The notes: generated by a model not told the origin, from the sequence alone. A DNA stretch of 6,988 nt from Acholeplasmataceae bacterium (GCA_028690555.1 JAQVBA010000050.1:1-6988), one strand, 5' to 3'; counted from the first letter of the stretch, positions 1 through 6,363 are shown. Translations and numbers: made by a program.

Positions 1-20
1 AAAATCTAAAAACTAACTTA

Positions 21-236
21 TTAAGATTCAAATTCAATCTCGACTTTGCCATTTAGAATTTCTTCTAAGGCGATGCCTACCGATTTGTCACAAACGGTAT
101 TTTCGACTGATAATTTTTCAGATTCAATGATTCTTGCAACTTTACTTGCTGCATAAACTAATTTGTATTTCGAATCAATTTTATCTAATAATTTATCAAT
201 CGATGGATAACGCATTCCGTCATTATTTTTATTCAT
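21..236 (-). CDS. rpoZ: DNA-directed RNA polymerase subunit omega
   Basis: Small RNA polymerase subunit that binds the beta' C-terminal region and helps assemble and stabilise the enzyme. The 71-residue product carries the omega signature near its N-terminus (RYPSIDKLLDKIDSKYKLVY, residues 9-28), then an AASKVARII helix and the SVGIALEEI segment that matches the family's conserved (K/S)xVGxALEEI. The length is normal for Bacillota omega. The first ATG is chosen because GGAGAG lies 7 nt upstream; the internal Met8, directly before RYPSID, has no well-spaced Shine-Dalgarno, although it would match the usual family N-terminus. The gene overlaps the end of gmk by 8 nt, so translation is probably coupled. 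The gmk-rpoZ order is classic for Bacillota, where a coaBC- or priA-type gene often follows; the 20 bases left of the stop are too few to tell. Confidence 0.93.
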   Translation of the reverse strand: MNKNNDGMRYPSIDKLLDKIDSKYKLVYAASKVARIIESEKLSVENTVCDKSVGIALEEILNGKVEIEFES

Positions 237-858
237 GATAATTCTCTCCGATCATCTTTAAGTAGTTGTGAATCGTTCTTTCAGTTTTCGCATGTTCTGC
301 TCGAATGATGGCCATAATACGATCTGCGGCATTATGCACTTCATCGTTTACAACAATGTAGTCATATTTATGTGCGAGTAAAAATTCTTTTTCAGCTTTT
401 TTCATACGTTTATCAATCAGTGCTTGATCTTCAGTTCCACGATTTTTCAACCGGTCATAAAGTGCTTGTTTTCCAGGTGGGACTAAGAAGATAAACACAG
501 CATCTTTCATTTCTTTTCGAACTTGAAGTGCACCTTCCACTTCAATTTCTAAGACAACTTCTTTTCCTAAATCGAGTTGTTCTTCAACTTTATCTCTTGG
601 AGTTCCATAATAATTTCCAACAAATTCAGCCCATTCTAAAAACTTATGTTCATCAATTCGTTTGATAAATGTTTCTTTATCCACGAAGTAATAATCAACG
701 CCTTCTCTCTCACCTTTTCGTGGAGGACGTGTTGTCATCGATACAGAATATACCAAATCGTGATTTGGCATTTCGAACAATGCACGACGAACGGTTCCTT
801 TACCAACGCCAGAAGGTCCTGAAATGACAACTAGTAATCCGCGTTCATTTAATTTCAT
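229..858 (-). CDS. gmk: guanylate kinase
   Basis: Cytosolic enzyme that phosphorylates GMP to GDP with ATP; it is needed for GTP supply and nucleotide salvage. The 209-residue length is normal. The P-loop is GPSGVGKGT (residues 14-22). The GMP-binding region has SVSMTTRPPRKGE (38-50), VDYYF (54-58), EWAEF (75-79) and GNYYGTP (81-87). The lid is RLKNRG (136-141) with the downstream arginine in DKRM. One difference is seen: the segment usually written LEIDxQGA reads LEIEVEGA (104-110), a conservative Asp-to-Glu change next to a Gln-to-Glu change. AAGGGGGG upstream of the ATG is a strong Shine-Dalgarno. It is the first gene of a gmk-rpoZ operon driven by the promoter at 893-921, and it diverges from rqcH. 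Confidence 0.97.
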   Translation of the reverse strand: MKLNERGLLVVISGPSGVGKGTVRRALFEMPNHDLVYSVSMTTRPPRKGEREGVDYYFVDKETFIKRIDEHKFLEWAEFVGNYYGTPRDKVEEQLDLGKEVVLEIEVEGALQVRKEMKDAVFIFLVPPGKQALYDRLKNRGTEDQALIDKRMKKAEKEFLLAHKYDYIVVNDEVHNAADRIMAIIRAEHAKTERTIHNYLKMIGENYHE

Positions 859-892
859 GGTGCCCCCCTTTTCATAAGTGATATTACATTTT

Positions 893-921
893 ATTATATA
901 TGAAATATAATATTGTGTAAA
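893..921 (-). promoter_or_regulatory. SigA-type promoter of gmk-rpoZ
   Basis: On the minus strand a TTTACA -35 box (921-916) and a perfect TATAAT -10 box (898-893) are separated by exactly 17 nt. The start of transcription would be near 886, giving a leader of about 28 nt that holds the AAGGGGGG ribosome-binding site of gmk. The match is close to the vegetative consensus. The short palindrome at 921-933 touches the -35 box. Confidence 0.8.
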
Positions 922-933
922 GGTATAATACCT
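921..933. repeat. 13-bp palindrome beside the gmk -35 box
   Basis: AGGTATAATACCT is a perfect inverted repeat around a single central A (6-bp arms). It abuts the gmk -35 hexamer. Its position would suit a regulator-binding site, but its right half also contains a TATAAT-like string on the plus strand, and short AT-rich palindromes arise by chance. No known operator is recognised. Confidence 0.35.
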
Positions 934-961
934 ATCTTTTTACTCAAATAACGCTTTCATG

Positions 962-985
962 GCATATTTGATGGCTTAAATATGC
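962..985. repeat. inverted repeat upstream of rqcH
   Basis: GCATATTT (962-969) and AAATATGC (978-985) are perfect 8-bp inverted arms around an 8-nt spacer. The right arm contains the TG of the putative extended -10 of rqcH. If transcription starts near 998, the repeat lies upstream of the RNA and would act as DNA, as a dyad operator, rather than as an RNA hairpin. No regulator is known. Confidence 0.4.
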
Positions 986-991
986 TAAAAT
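983..991 (+). promoter_or_regulatory. putative extended -10 promoter of rqcH
   Basis: TGCTAAAAT fits an extended -10 element (TGn followed by TAAAAT). No good -35 is seen 16-18 nt upstream. The predicted start is near 998, only about 10 nt before the ATG, so the mRNA would begin almost at its Shine-Dalgarno. An alternative is a plus-strand ATTACA-17 nt-TATAAT pair (883-888 and 906-911), which would give a leader of about 90 nt. Confidence 0.45.
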
Positions 992-1007
992 ATGGGTGAG
1001 GTGGCTT

Positions 1008-2570
1008 ATGATTATCGATGGATTGTTCATTTATTACTTAACGAAAGAATTAAACCAATCACTAAAAGATGCCAGATTAGAAAAAATATATCAAACAAAA
1101 GATGATGAATTTTTGTTTGTCTTTTATCGCCAGGGACAAAGATTTCATTTAGAAATCTCTCTAAATGCACAACAGATGAGCTCTTATTTAACTCAAAATC
1201 CAAAAAATGATCGTTTAGCAAGCCAATTTTTAAACACGTTAAAGAAACATTTAGAAAGTGCAATCTTAAAAGATATCAAACAACATCAAACAGATCGTGT
1301 CATGATCTTTGAATTTGTGACCTATGACTTTATTGATGGACCTACCCCAGTTCATTTAGTACTTGAACTGATGGGAAGATATTCCAATTTGTTATTAGTG
1401 AAAGATCAAAAACTCATTGAATCTTATAAAAAGATGTTTTTTGAAGAAGGAAGACAATTAATTCCTCAAGCGGAGTTTGAATTTTTCCCTTCGAATAAAA
1501 AACCATTCACGATGATGACTTATCATGATCTTGATTCACCTAAAATGATCGTTGAAAATTTTATGGGAATATCTCCTTTGTTATCCACCTATATTTATGA
1601 ACATCAAATTCTTCCACTCGATATTTTATTTCAACCTACGAAATTAAAGAATTCAAATAAGGCGTATATTGCGGATGTATTTTCTAGTGATGAGGAAAAA
1701 GTCTATCCAGATACGATCTCACAACTTTTTGAAATGCGTCAAATCATCAAACAAAAATCTACTTCTTCTCATGAAATTTTTATTGAGCGACAGCTCAGTA
1801 AATATGAAAAGAAAAAAGAACAAATTGAACTCACATTGATGGAAGCAGAAAAACAACTAGAAATCAAAGAACAAGCCGATTTAATTTATCAATCCTTGAT
1901 TCCTCTTTCAGAAAAAAGATCATCAATTACTGTTAATGGTCAAGAAATCTTATGTGACCCTAATCTCACACTCAATGAGAATGCTCAAAAGTTTTATCAC
2001 ATGTATCAAAAATCTAAGCGTACGCTCACGCATCAAAAAGAACAACTCGAATTAACCAAAGAATTGATTGAAACTTTTAAAACATTTGAAACGTATTATC
2101 AAATTTCAAATCCTGATCAAATGACAGATCTTGAAGAAGAGTTAAAACTCTATGGATATCAAAGCAAACAAAAACAAATCAAGAAAAAGAAAAATGATGT
2201 CCCTAAAATCAGTAAAATCATTGATCCAGATGCCATATATCTCATTGGGAAAAACAGTAAACAAAATGATTATTTAATTCATCAAATCGCTAAAAAAGAT
2301 GATATGTGGTTTCATGTCAAAGATGCACCTGGTGGACATATCATCGTTCAAAGTGAAAAACTTACGGAAAAAATCATTCGAAAAGCTGCGATGCTCGCTG
2401 GACTATTTTCAAATTTAAAATATTCATCATCCATCCCGATTGATTATACTGAAATTAAACATTTACGAAAAATTCCCGGTAAACCCGGATTTCACGTCAC
2501 TTACAAGTCTTATCAAACTATATTTATTGATATCGATGAAACATTCATCCAAACACATGCTCATTTATAG
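1008..2570 (+). CDS. rqcH: Rqc2/NFACT-family ribosome quality control factor RqcH
   Basis: Bacterial Rqc2 homologue. Family members bind the obstructed 50S subunit carrying peptidyl-tRNA, recruit tRNA-Ala and add C-terminal alanine tails that mark stalled chains for proteolysis; older annotation calls them fibronectin-binding proteins. Residues 1 to about 175 are NFACT-N, starting with DGLFIYYLTKEL and holding the Asp-Arg pair (96-97) and ELMGR (120-124) typical of functional RqcH. Lys- and Glu-rich coiled-coil stretches surround residues 260-290 and 335-362. CDPNLTLNENAQKFY (about 316-330) is a family hallmark. The NFACT-R domain (about 402-510) contains DMWFHVKDAPGGHII. At 520 residues it is slightly shorter than the roughly 570 of B. 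subtilis RqcH. The ATG at 1008 is preferred over the in-frame GTG at 996, because GAGGTGG lies just before it and homologues begin M-x-x-DG. No terminator is seen before sodA, so read-through is possible. Confidence 0.93.
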   Translation: MIIDGLFIYYLTKELNQSLKDARLEKIYQTKDDEFLFVFYRQGQRFHLEISLNAQQMSSYLTQNPKNDRLASQFLNTLKKHLESAILKDIKQHQTDRVMIFEFVTYDFIDGPTPVHLVLELMGRYSNLLLVKDQKLIESYKKMFFEEGRQLIPQAEFEFFPSNKKPFTMMTYHDLDSPKMIVENFMGISPLLSTYIYEHQILPLDILFQPTKLKNSNKAYIADVFSSDEEKVYPDTISQLFEMRQIIKQKSTSSHEIFIERQLSKYEKKKEQIELTLMEAEKQLEIKEQADLIYQSLIPLSEKRSSITVNGQEILCDPNLTLNENAQKFYHMYQKSKRTLTHQKEQLELTKELIETFKTFETYYQISNPDQMTDLEEELKLYGYQSKQKQIKKKKNDVPKISKIIDPDAIYLIGKNSKQNDYLIHQIAKKDDMWFHVKDAPGGHIIVQSEKLTEKIIRKAAMLAGLFSNLKYSSSIPIDYTEIKHLRKIPGKPGFHVTYKSYQTIFIDIDETFIQTHAHL

Positions 2571-2585
2571 TCTTAAGCAAATCTT

Positions 2586-2614
2586 TTGAATAAATTCTAT
2601 AAATAAGGTATGAT
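2586..2614 (+). promoter_or_regulatory. SigA-type promoter of sodA
   Basis: TTGAAT (-35, 2586-2591) and TATGAT (-10, 2609-2614) are separated by 17 nt, which is close to the vegetative consensus. Transcription would start near 2621. A perfect AAGGAGG Shine-Dalgarno (2627-2633) sits 8 nt before the sodA ATG. Together these predict strong expression of sodA independent of rqcH. No obvious Fur, PerR or MntR-type operator was recognised. Confidence 0.8.
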
Positions 2615-2641
2615 AGAAGTATAAATAAGGAGGTATTAATT

Positions 2642-3247
2642 ATGAAATACGAATTACCAAAATTACCCTATGCATACGATGCATTAGAACCATTTTTTGA
2701 TGCGAGAACTATGGAAATCCATTATACAAAGCATCATAACGCTTATGTGACTAACTTAAACGCTGCACTTGATAAACATCCTGAACTTAACTACTCATTA
2801 GAAGAGGTGTTAAAGGACTTATCATTAGTACCTGCAGATATTCGTGGTGCTGTTCAAAACAATGGTGGTGGACACTTTAACCACAGCTTCTTCTGGCCAT
2901 TACTTAAAGTAAATAATGGACAAAAACCAGAAGGTGAATTACTTAAAGACATTGAAAAGACATTCGGTTCATTCGACCAATTTAAAGAAGTCTTTGGCAA
3001 TGCAGCAAAAACACGCTTTGGTAGTGGTTGGGCATGGTTAATCGTTGATCAAAACAAAGAATTAAAAGTTTTATCAACACCAAACCAAGATACACCACTT
3101 GCTGAAGGCACACCAATTTTAGGTTTAGACGTTTGGGAACATGCGTATTACCTAAATTATCAAAACCGTCGTCCAGATTATGTCAGTGCATTCTTTAATG
3201 TCATTAACTGGGACAAAGTCGCTTCACTTTACAAAGCAGCAAAATAA
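2642..3247 (+). CDS. sodA: superoxide dismutase, Mn-type (Fe/Mn family)
   Basis: Cytosolic enzyme that converts superoxide into oxygen and hydrogen peroxide. The 201-residue length is standard. The four metal ligands are visible: His27 (in MEIHYTKHHNAY), His81 (in NHSFFW), Asp163 and His167 (in DVWEHAYYLNYQNRRPDY). Tyr35 is the usual second-shell gate residue. GGGH before the second ligand and Gln149 in STPNQD match the manganese-type arrangement, where the outer-sphere Gln comes from the C-terminal domain; FeSODs place it near His81 instead. Metal choice from sequence remains a prediction, and cambialistic use is possible. There is no signal peptide. The gene has its own promoter and ends at a strong terminator. 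SOD fits an Acholeplasma-like organism, since many other Mollicutes lack it. Confidence 0.97.
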   Translation: MKYELPKLPYAYDALEPFFDARTMEIHYTKHHNAYVTNLNAALDKHPELNYSLEEVLKDLSLVPADIRGAVQNNGGGHFNHSFFWPLLKVNNGQKPEGELLKDIEKTFGSFDQFKEVFGNAAKTRFGSGWAWLIVDQNKELKVLSTPNQDTPLAEGTPILGLDVWEHAYYLNYQNRRPDYVSAFFNVINWDKVASLYKAAK

Positions 3248-3261
3248 AAATGCATAAAAAT

Positions 3262-3290
3262 AAGGGTGTTCGCTGAACACCCTTTTTTGT
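3262..3290. terminator. bidirectional intrinsic terminator between sodA and hpf
   Basis: A perfect 10-bp stem, AAGGGTGTTC (3262-3271) with GAACACCCTT (3275-3284), closes a 3-nt loop. On the plus strand it runs into a T tract, TTTTTTGTTT, ending sodA. On the minus strand the same stem is followed by ATTTTTA, so it probably also ends the fusA2-comF-hpf unit, whose last stop codon is 11 nt from the stem. Confidence 0.92.
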
Positions 3291-3295
3291 TTGAT

Positions 3296-3847
3296 TTAAA
3301 GCGGTTGTGTTTCAATAATGGCATAATCGCCATCATCTCTGCGGTAAACCACGTTGGTTCTACCTGTTTCTTTATCTAAATACACATAGAAGTCATGTCC
3401 GGATAATTCCATCGCTGCAATGGCTTCTTCTGAGCTCATTGGTTTTAATTCAACTTTTTTATTTTTAACGAGTTGCGATGCTAATATATCTTTTTCTAAT
3501 GATTCAGCATCAAATTCCGTACTATAGGCTTGTTTAATGCCTTCTTTTTCTAAGTTATTCTTAAGCTTGTCTTTATGTCTTCTAATTTGAGCCACGAGCT
3601 TATCATTTGCTTTATCAATTGCTGCATACATATCGTGATCGGATACTTCAGCACGTAAGACGGTGCCTTTTGCAGGAATGGTTACCTCAATCTTGTGGTG
3701 ATCCTTATAAACTTTGCAAACGACTCTCACCTCAGTCACGACATCTGGGCCGAAGAATGAAACAACCTTGTTCAATCTCTTTTCTGCATAGCTTTTGATT
3801 GCGTCCGTTGGGACAAATCCATTTTTACCTACAATTTCAAATTTCAT
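3296..3847 (-). CDS. hpf: ribosome hibernation promoting factor, long form
   Basis: Long HPF binds the decoding region of the 30S subunit and joins two 70S ribosomes into inactive 100S dimers in starvation or stationary phase. Residues 1 to about 100 form the S30AE (YfiA-like) domain, starting MKFEIVGKNGFVPTDAIKSY and rich in Lys and Arg near 84-96. A linker follows, and residues about 128-180 form the dimerisation domain with LKPMSSEEAI (134-143) and GRTNVVYRRDDGDYAIIE (162-179), very like Bacillus HPF. The 183-residue length is right for the long type. AGGAGAA lies 6 nt before the ATG. It begins only 14 nt after the comFC-like stop codon and is probably the last gene of a fusA2-comF-hpf transcript. 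A comFC-hpf neighbourhood is also familiar from Bacillus. Confidence 0.96.
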   Translation of the reverse strand: MKFEIVGKNGFVPTDAIKSYAEKRLNKVVSFFGPDVVTEVRVVCKVYKDHHKIEVTIPAKGTVLRAEVSDHDMYAAIDKANDKLVAQIRRHKDKLKNNLEKEGIKQAYSTEFDAESLEKDILASQLVKNKKVELKPMSSEEAIAAMELSGHDFYVYLDKETGRTNVVYRRDDGDYAIIETQPL

Positions 3848-3861
3848 AGTTCTTCTCCTTT

Positions 3862-4224
3862 TTATCCCATATTTTCATAGAGTGTTACGACAAATAAATT
3901 GCCTAACTCTAGAGAATCCAGTAGTTCATAAATTTGTAAATCCATGCATTCAAAGTAGAGAAATATTAAATTGTGTTTATCTTTCAAGAACGTTTTGACA
4001 TAAGGTGCCATAAATGATTGGTAACAAACCCCTTGATACTTATATTTTACCATAGACAAGGTGGTGTGTGTCATCAAATAACCTTGAATTGGGTAAACTT
4101 TCGTTTTTGAATAGAGTGGATATTTTGTGTAGCACCTTTCACATATATGATGAATACTTGGATTAAACAAGTGCCACAAATCTCTTTTTAAAACAATTTT
4201 CTCATGACATATCTCACAAAACAT
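3862..4224 (-). CDS. small ComFC-like zinc-ribbon protein, lacks PRTase domain
   Basis: A 120-residue protein of unproven function. Cys3/Cys6 (CEIC) and Cys28/Cys31 (CERC) form a likely zinc ribbon like the N-terminus of ComFC, the DNA-uptake competence protein. Residues about 57-82 (MVKYKYQGVCYQSFMAPYVK and onward) resemble the KYKG segment that begins the ComFC phosphoribosyltransferase region. The catalytic part (a DDV-TTGAT-like PRPP loop) is absent, and ComFC proteins are about twice as long. Only 14 nt separate the stop from hpf, so the missing half is not nearby in another frame. Position upstream of hpf matches the Bacillus comF locus and supports the assignment. It may be a decayed competence gene or a small protein kept for another role; the open frame and good Shine-Dalgarno (AGGAGGG) favour translation. 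The C-terminal 40 residues are hydrophobic and acidic and not recognised. Confidence 0.6.
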   Translation of the reverse strand: MFCEICHEKIVLKRDLWHLFNPSIHHICERCYTKYPLYSKTKVYPIQGYLMTHTTLSMVKYKYQGVCYQSFMAPYVKTFLKDKHNLIFLYFECMDLQIYELLDSLELGNLFVVTLYENMG

Positions 4225-4225
4225 A

Positions 4226-4258
4226 ACAAGCCCTCCTAATTGATATTAGTGGGCTTGT
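4226..4258 (-). promoter_or_regulatory. hairpin burying the comFC-like gene's Shine-Dalgarno
   Basis: In the minus-strand RNA, ACAAGCCC (4258-4251) pairs with GGGCTTGT (4233-4226). Inside it, CTAAT (4249-4245) pairs with ATTAG (4240-4236) around an ATCA loop. The AGGAGGG ribosome-binding site of the downstream ATG lies entirely within the right-hand side of this structure. On the minus strand no U tract follows, so it is not a convincing terminator of fusA2. It could lower translation of the small gene or let hpf and fusA2 be expressed at different levels. On the plus strand the hairpin is followed by a T7 run (4262-4268) and could stop antisense transcription. Confidence 0.6.
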
Positions 4259-4266
4259 GTGTTTTT

Positions 4267-6324
4267 TTACTTTTTATAAGCTTCGACAATCTTATCAATC
4301 AGTTGATGTGGAACTTCTTCATAACGTAAAAATTCACGTGTAAATGATCCACTACCTTGAGTCATCGCTTTTAAGTCAATCGCATATTTCACAATTTCAG
4401 CTTCAGGAACTTCGGCAATCACGACTTGGAAACCTTCGGATTGTTCCATACCTAAAACACGACCACGTCGCTTATTCATATCACCCATGACGTCTCCAAC
4501 GAATTGGTCTTTCACAGTGACTTGAACTTTAACGATTGGTTCTAAAATCGTAGGTTGAGCAGTTTTAGTTGCTTCTTTAAATGCTAATGCCGCAGCAAGT
4601 TTAAATGAGATTTCATTCGAATCTACGGGGTGATATGATCCATCATAAAGGGTTGCTTTAATGTTGATCACAGGGAATCCTGCTAAAGGTCCATTTTCTA
4701 AAGTTTCAACTAAACCTTTTTCAACAGCTGGGAAGTAGTTTCTTGGTACAGCACCACCAAACACATCTTCAGCAAATTCAAAATCTTTATCAGATGGTTC
4801 AAATTTAATCCATACGTGACCAAATTGACCAGCTCCACCGGATTGTTTCTTATGTTTACCTTCGGCTTGAACCGTCTTTTTAATCGTTTCACGATAGACA
4901 ATCTTTTGATCTTCAATATCGACATCAACTTTAAACATCGTCTTCATACGTTCTAAGACGTACCCAAGATGAGTCATTCCTTGTCCACCAAGAAGTAATT
5001 GCGCTGTTTCTTTATTACGTCTTACTTCAAACGTAGGATCTTCTAAGTTTAGTCTATTTAATGCCATGGAAATCTTATCTTCGTCATTTTTATTTTTTGG
5101 ATGTACGGCAATATAAATGACTGATGTTGGATTTTTCACAGATTCATAAATAATTTGTGATTTGGGATCTGTTAATGTGTCGCCAGTTTCAATACCATCA
5201 ATTTTAGCGACTGCAGCCATGTCTCCCGCATGGAATACATCACATGTGATTTGGTTTTTACCACGAACGCCAAAGACGTTTGTGAGTTTTTTATTTTCAC
5301 CTTTATTGGATATGACAACTTCTTGACCTGTCTTTAAAGTCCCTGAGTTCACTTTTAAAATGTTGATTGCGCCTAAGAATGGGTCAACCGTTGTTTTAAA
5401 CACGTAGGCTGAGAATGGTTCATCATCACTCGTTTGACGTGTTACAGGTTGATTTGTTTTTGCATCTTTAGCAGTCAATGGGCTTAGTTCATTAGGTGCT
5501 GGTAGATAATCAAATAACATGTTTAATAATGTGCGAACACCAATAGTCTTAGTCGCACTACCAACGATGACTGGTGTTAATTCACCATTGATAATACCGG
5601 CACGAAGTGCTTCTTTGACTTTATTTTCTGGAATTTCTTCACCTGATAAATAAAGGTCTAATAATTCTTCTGATGTTTCAGCAACACTTTCTAAAATCAT
5701 GTTGTGTAATTCTTCAACTTTTGGTTTCTTTTCATCCCAAATTTCAGCATCATGACTATCTTGGCCATCAAAGATACGTGCTTTCATTTCAATGACATTC
5801 ACAAAACCTTCAAAATTTTCATCATGACCAATTGGCCAGCAGAATGGTACTGCTTTTTTACCTAATTTTTCACGAATGTCGTCTAATACATTTTCAAATT
5901 TTACATTTTCTTTGTCCATTTTGTTGACATACAAAATCGCAGGAATATGACGTTTACGAATTTCATTCCATACGCGTTCTGAACCAACTTCAACGCCTTT
6001 AACAGCATCAATCAAAATGACAGCGCCTTTGACGACTTCAAGCGCTTGGTTTAAATCACCAACAAACTCATCACTACCAGGAACATCAATAAAATTAAAC
6101 TTATGATCATTCCATTCAACTGGAAGTAAGCTTAATGATAGACTTGTTAGCTTATTTTGTTCTTCAACGAGGTAGTCGGATACGGTATTCTTCTTTTCGA
6201 CTTCCCCTTTTTTGTCAATCGCTTTACTCACATAAAGCATGGCTTCTGAAATACTGGTTTTGCCTGAACCTTGGTGCCCTAAAATAGCGATGTTGCGGAT
6301 CTCTTTGGTGTTGTACTCTTTCAT
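4267..6324 (-). CDS. fusA2: EF-G paralogue (EF-G-2/FusA2-type translation GTPase)
   Basis: Full-length five-domain EF-G relative, 685 residues, of the EF-G-2 type rather than the main translocase. The GTPase domain has G1 GHQGSGKTS (16-24; canonical EF-G has AHIDAGKTT), a switch I region ending NKLTS (58-61 area), G3 DVPGSDEF (80-87; canonical DTPGHVDF) and G4 NKMD (134-137), followed by PIGHDENFEG. Ser84 replaces the usual catalytic His. Domain IV keeps QSGGAGQFGHV (494-504) and the tip loop YHPVDSNEISF with His565; domain V has GDMNKRRG (614-621). It should therefore still dock in the ribosomal A site like tRNA. AGGAGG lies 6 nt before the ATG. It heads a probable operon with the comFC-like gene (42 nt downstream) and hpf. 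EF-G is known to help split ribosomes with RRF; a role in recycling or leaving hibernation is inference. The gene symbol reflects family type only. Confidence 0.88.
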   Translation of the reverse strand: MKEYNTKEIRNIAILGHQGSGKTSISEAMLYVSKAIDKKGEVEKKNTVSDYLVEEQNKLTSLSLSLLPVEWNDHKFNFIDVPGSDEFVGDLNQALEVVKGAVILIDAVKGVEVGSERVWNEIRKRHIPAILYVNKMDKENVKFENVLDDIREKLGKKAVPFCWPIGHDENFEGFVNVIEMKARIFDGQDSHDAEIWDEKKPKVEELHNMILESVAETSEELLDLYLSGEEIPENKVKEALRAGIINGELTPVIVGSATKTIGVRTLLNMLFDYLPAPNELSPLTAKDAKTNQPVTRQTSDDEPFSAYVFKTTVDPFLGAINILKVNSGTLKTGQEVVISNKGENKKLTNVFGVRGKNQITCDVFHAGDMAAVAKIDGIETGDTLTDPKSQIIYESVKNPTSVIYIAVHPKNKNDEDKISMALNRLNLEDPTFEVRRNKETAQLLLGGQGMTHLGYVLERMKTMFKVDVDIEDQKIVYRETIKKTVQAEGKHKKQSGGAGQFGHVWIKFEPSDKDFEFAEDVFGGAVPRNYFPAVEKGLVETLENGPLAGFPVINIKATLYDGSYHPVDSNEISFKLAAALAFKEATKTAQPTILEPIVKVQVTVKDQFVGDVMGDMNKRRGRVLGMEQSEGFQVVIAEVPEAEIVKYAIDLKAMTQGSGSFTREFLRYEEVPHQLIDKIVEAYKK

Positions 6325-6351
6325 CCTTAACCTCCTGTAATCGTTTACATA

Positions 6352-6363
6352 ATCTATATAGAT
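6352..6363. repeat. 12-bp palindrome at the fusA2 transcription start
   Basis: ATCTATATAGAT is a perfect palindrome lying directly downstream of the fusA2 -10 box and centred where transcription should begin (about 6357). This is a typical place for a repressor operator. The sequence is AT-rich, so chance is possible, and no known regulator motif is recognised. Confidence 0.4.

Noticed and set aside
940..960. Six-codon minus-strand reading frame (MKALFE) upstream of gmk as a leader peptide
   Set aside because: It lies upstream of the predicted gmk transcription start and has no ribosome-binding site, so it would not be in the mRNA.
996..1007. GTG at 996 as the rqcH start
   Set aside because: It would use the Shine-Dalgarno region as coding sequence and add four residues absent from homologues; ATG at 1008 follows GAGGTGG and matches the family N-terminus.
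1027..1263. 78-codon minus-strand open frame inside rqcH
   Set aside because: Lies wholly antisense to the NFACT-N coding region, has no family resemblance and no Shine-Dalgarno; a shadow of rqcH.
3848..3960. Possible internal promoter for hpf within the ComFC-like gene (TTGAAT-17 nt-TATGAA)
   Set aside because: The -10 match is only 4 of 6 and lies far inside coding sequence; not strong enough to list, though it could give hpf independent expression.
3607..3998. Two plus-strand open frames opposite hpf and the ComFC-like gene
   Set aside because: Antisense to well-supported genes, without recognisable domains or ribosome-binding sites.
4710..4928. 72-codon minus-strand frame within fusA2
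   Set aside because: Out-of-frame shadow of EF-G domain IV coding sequence; low-complexity Lys/Leu-rich product.
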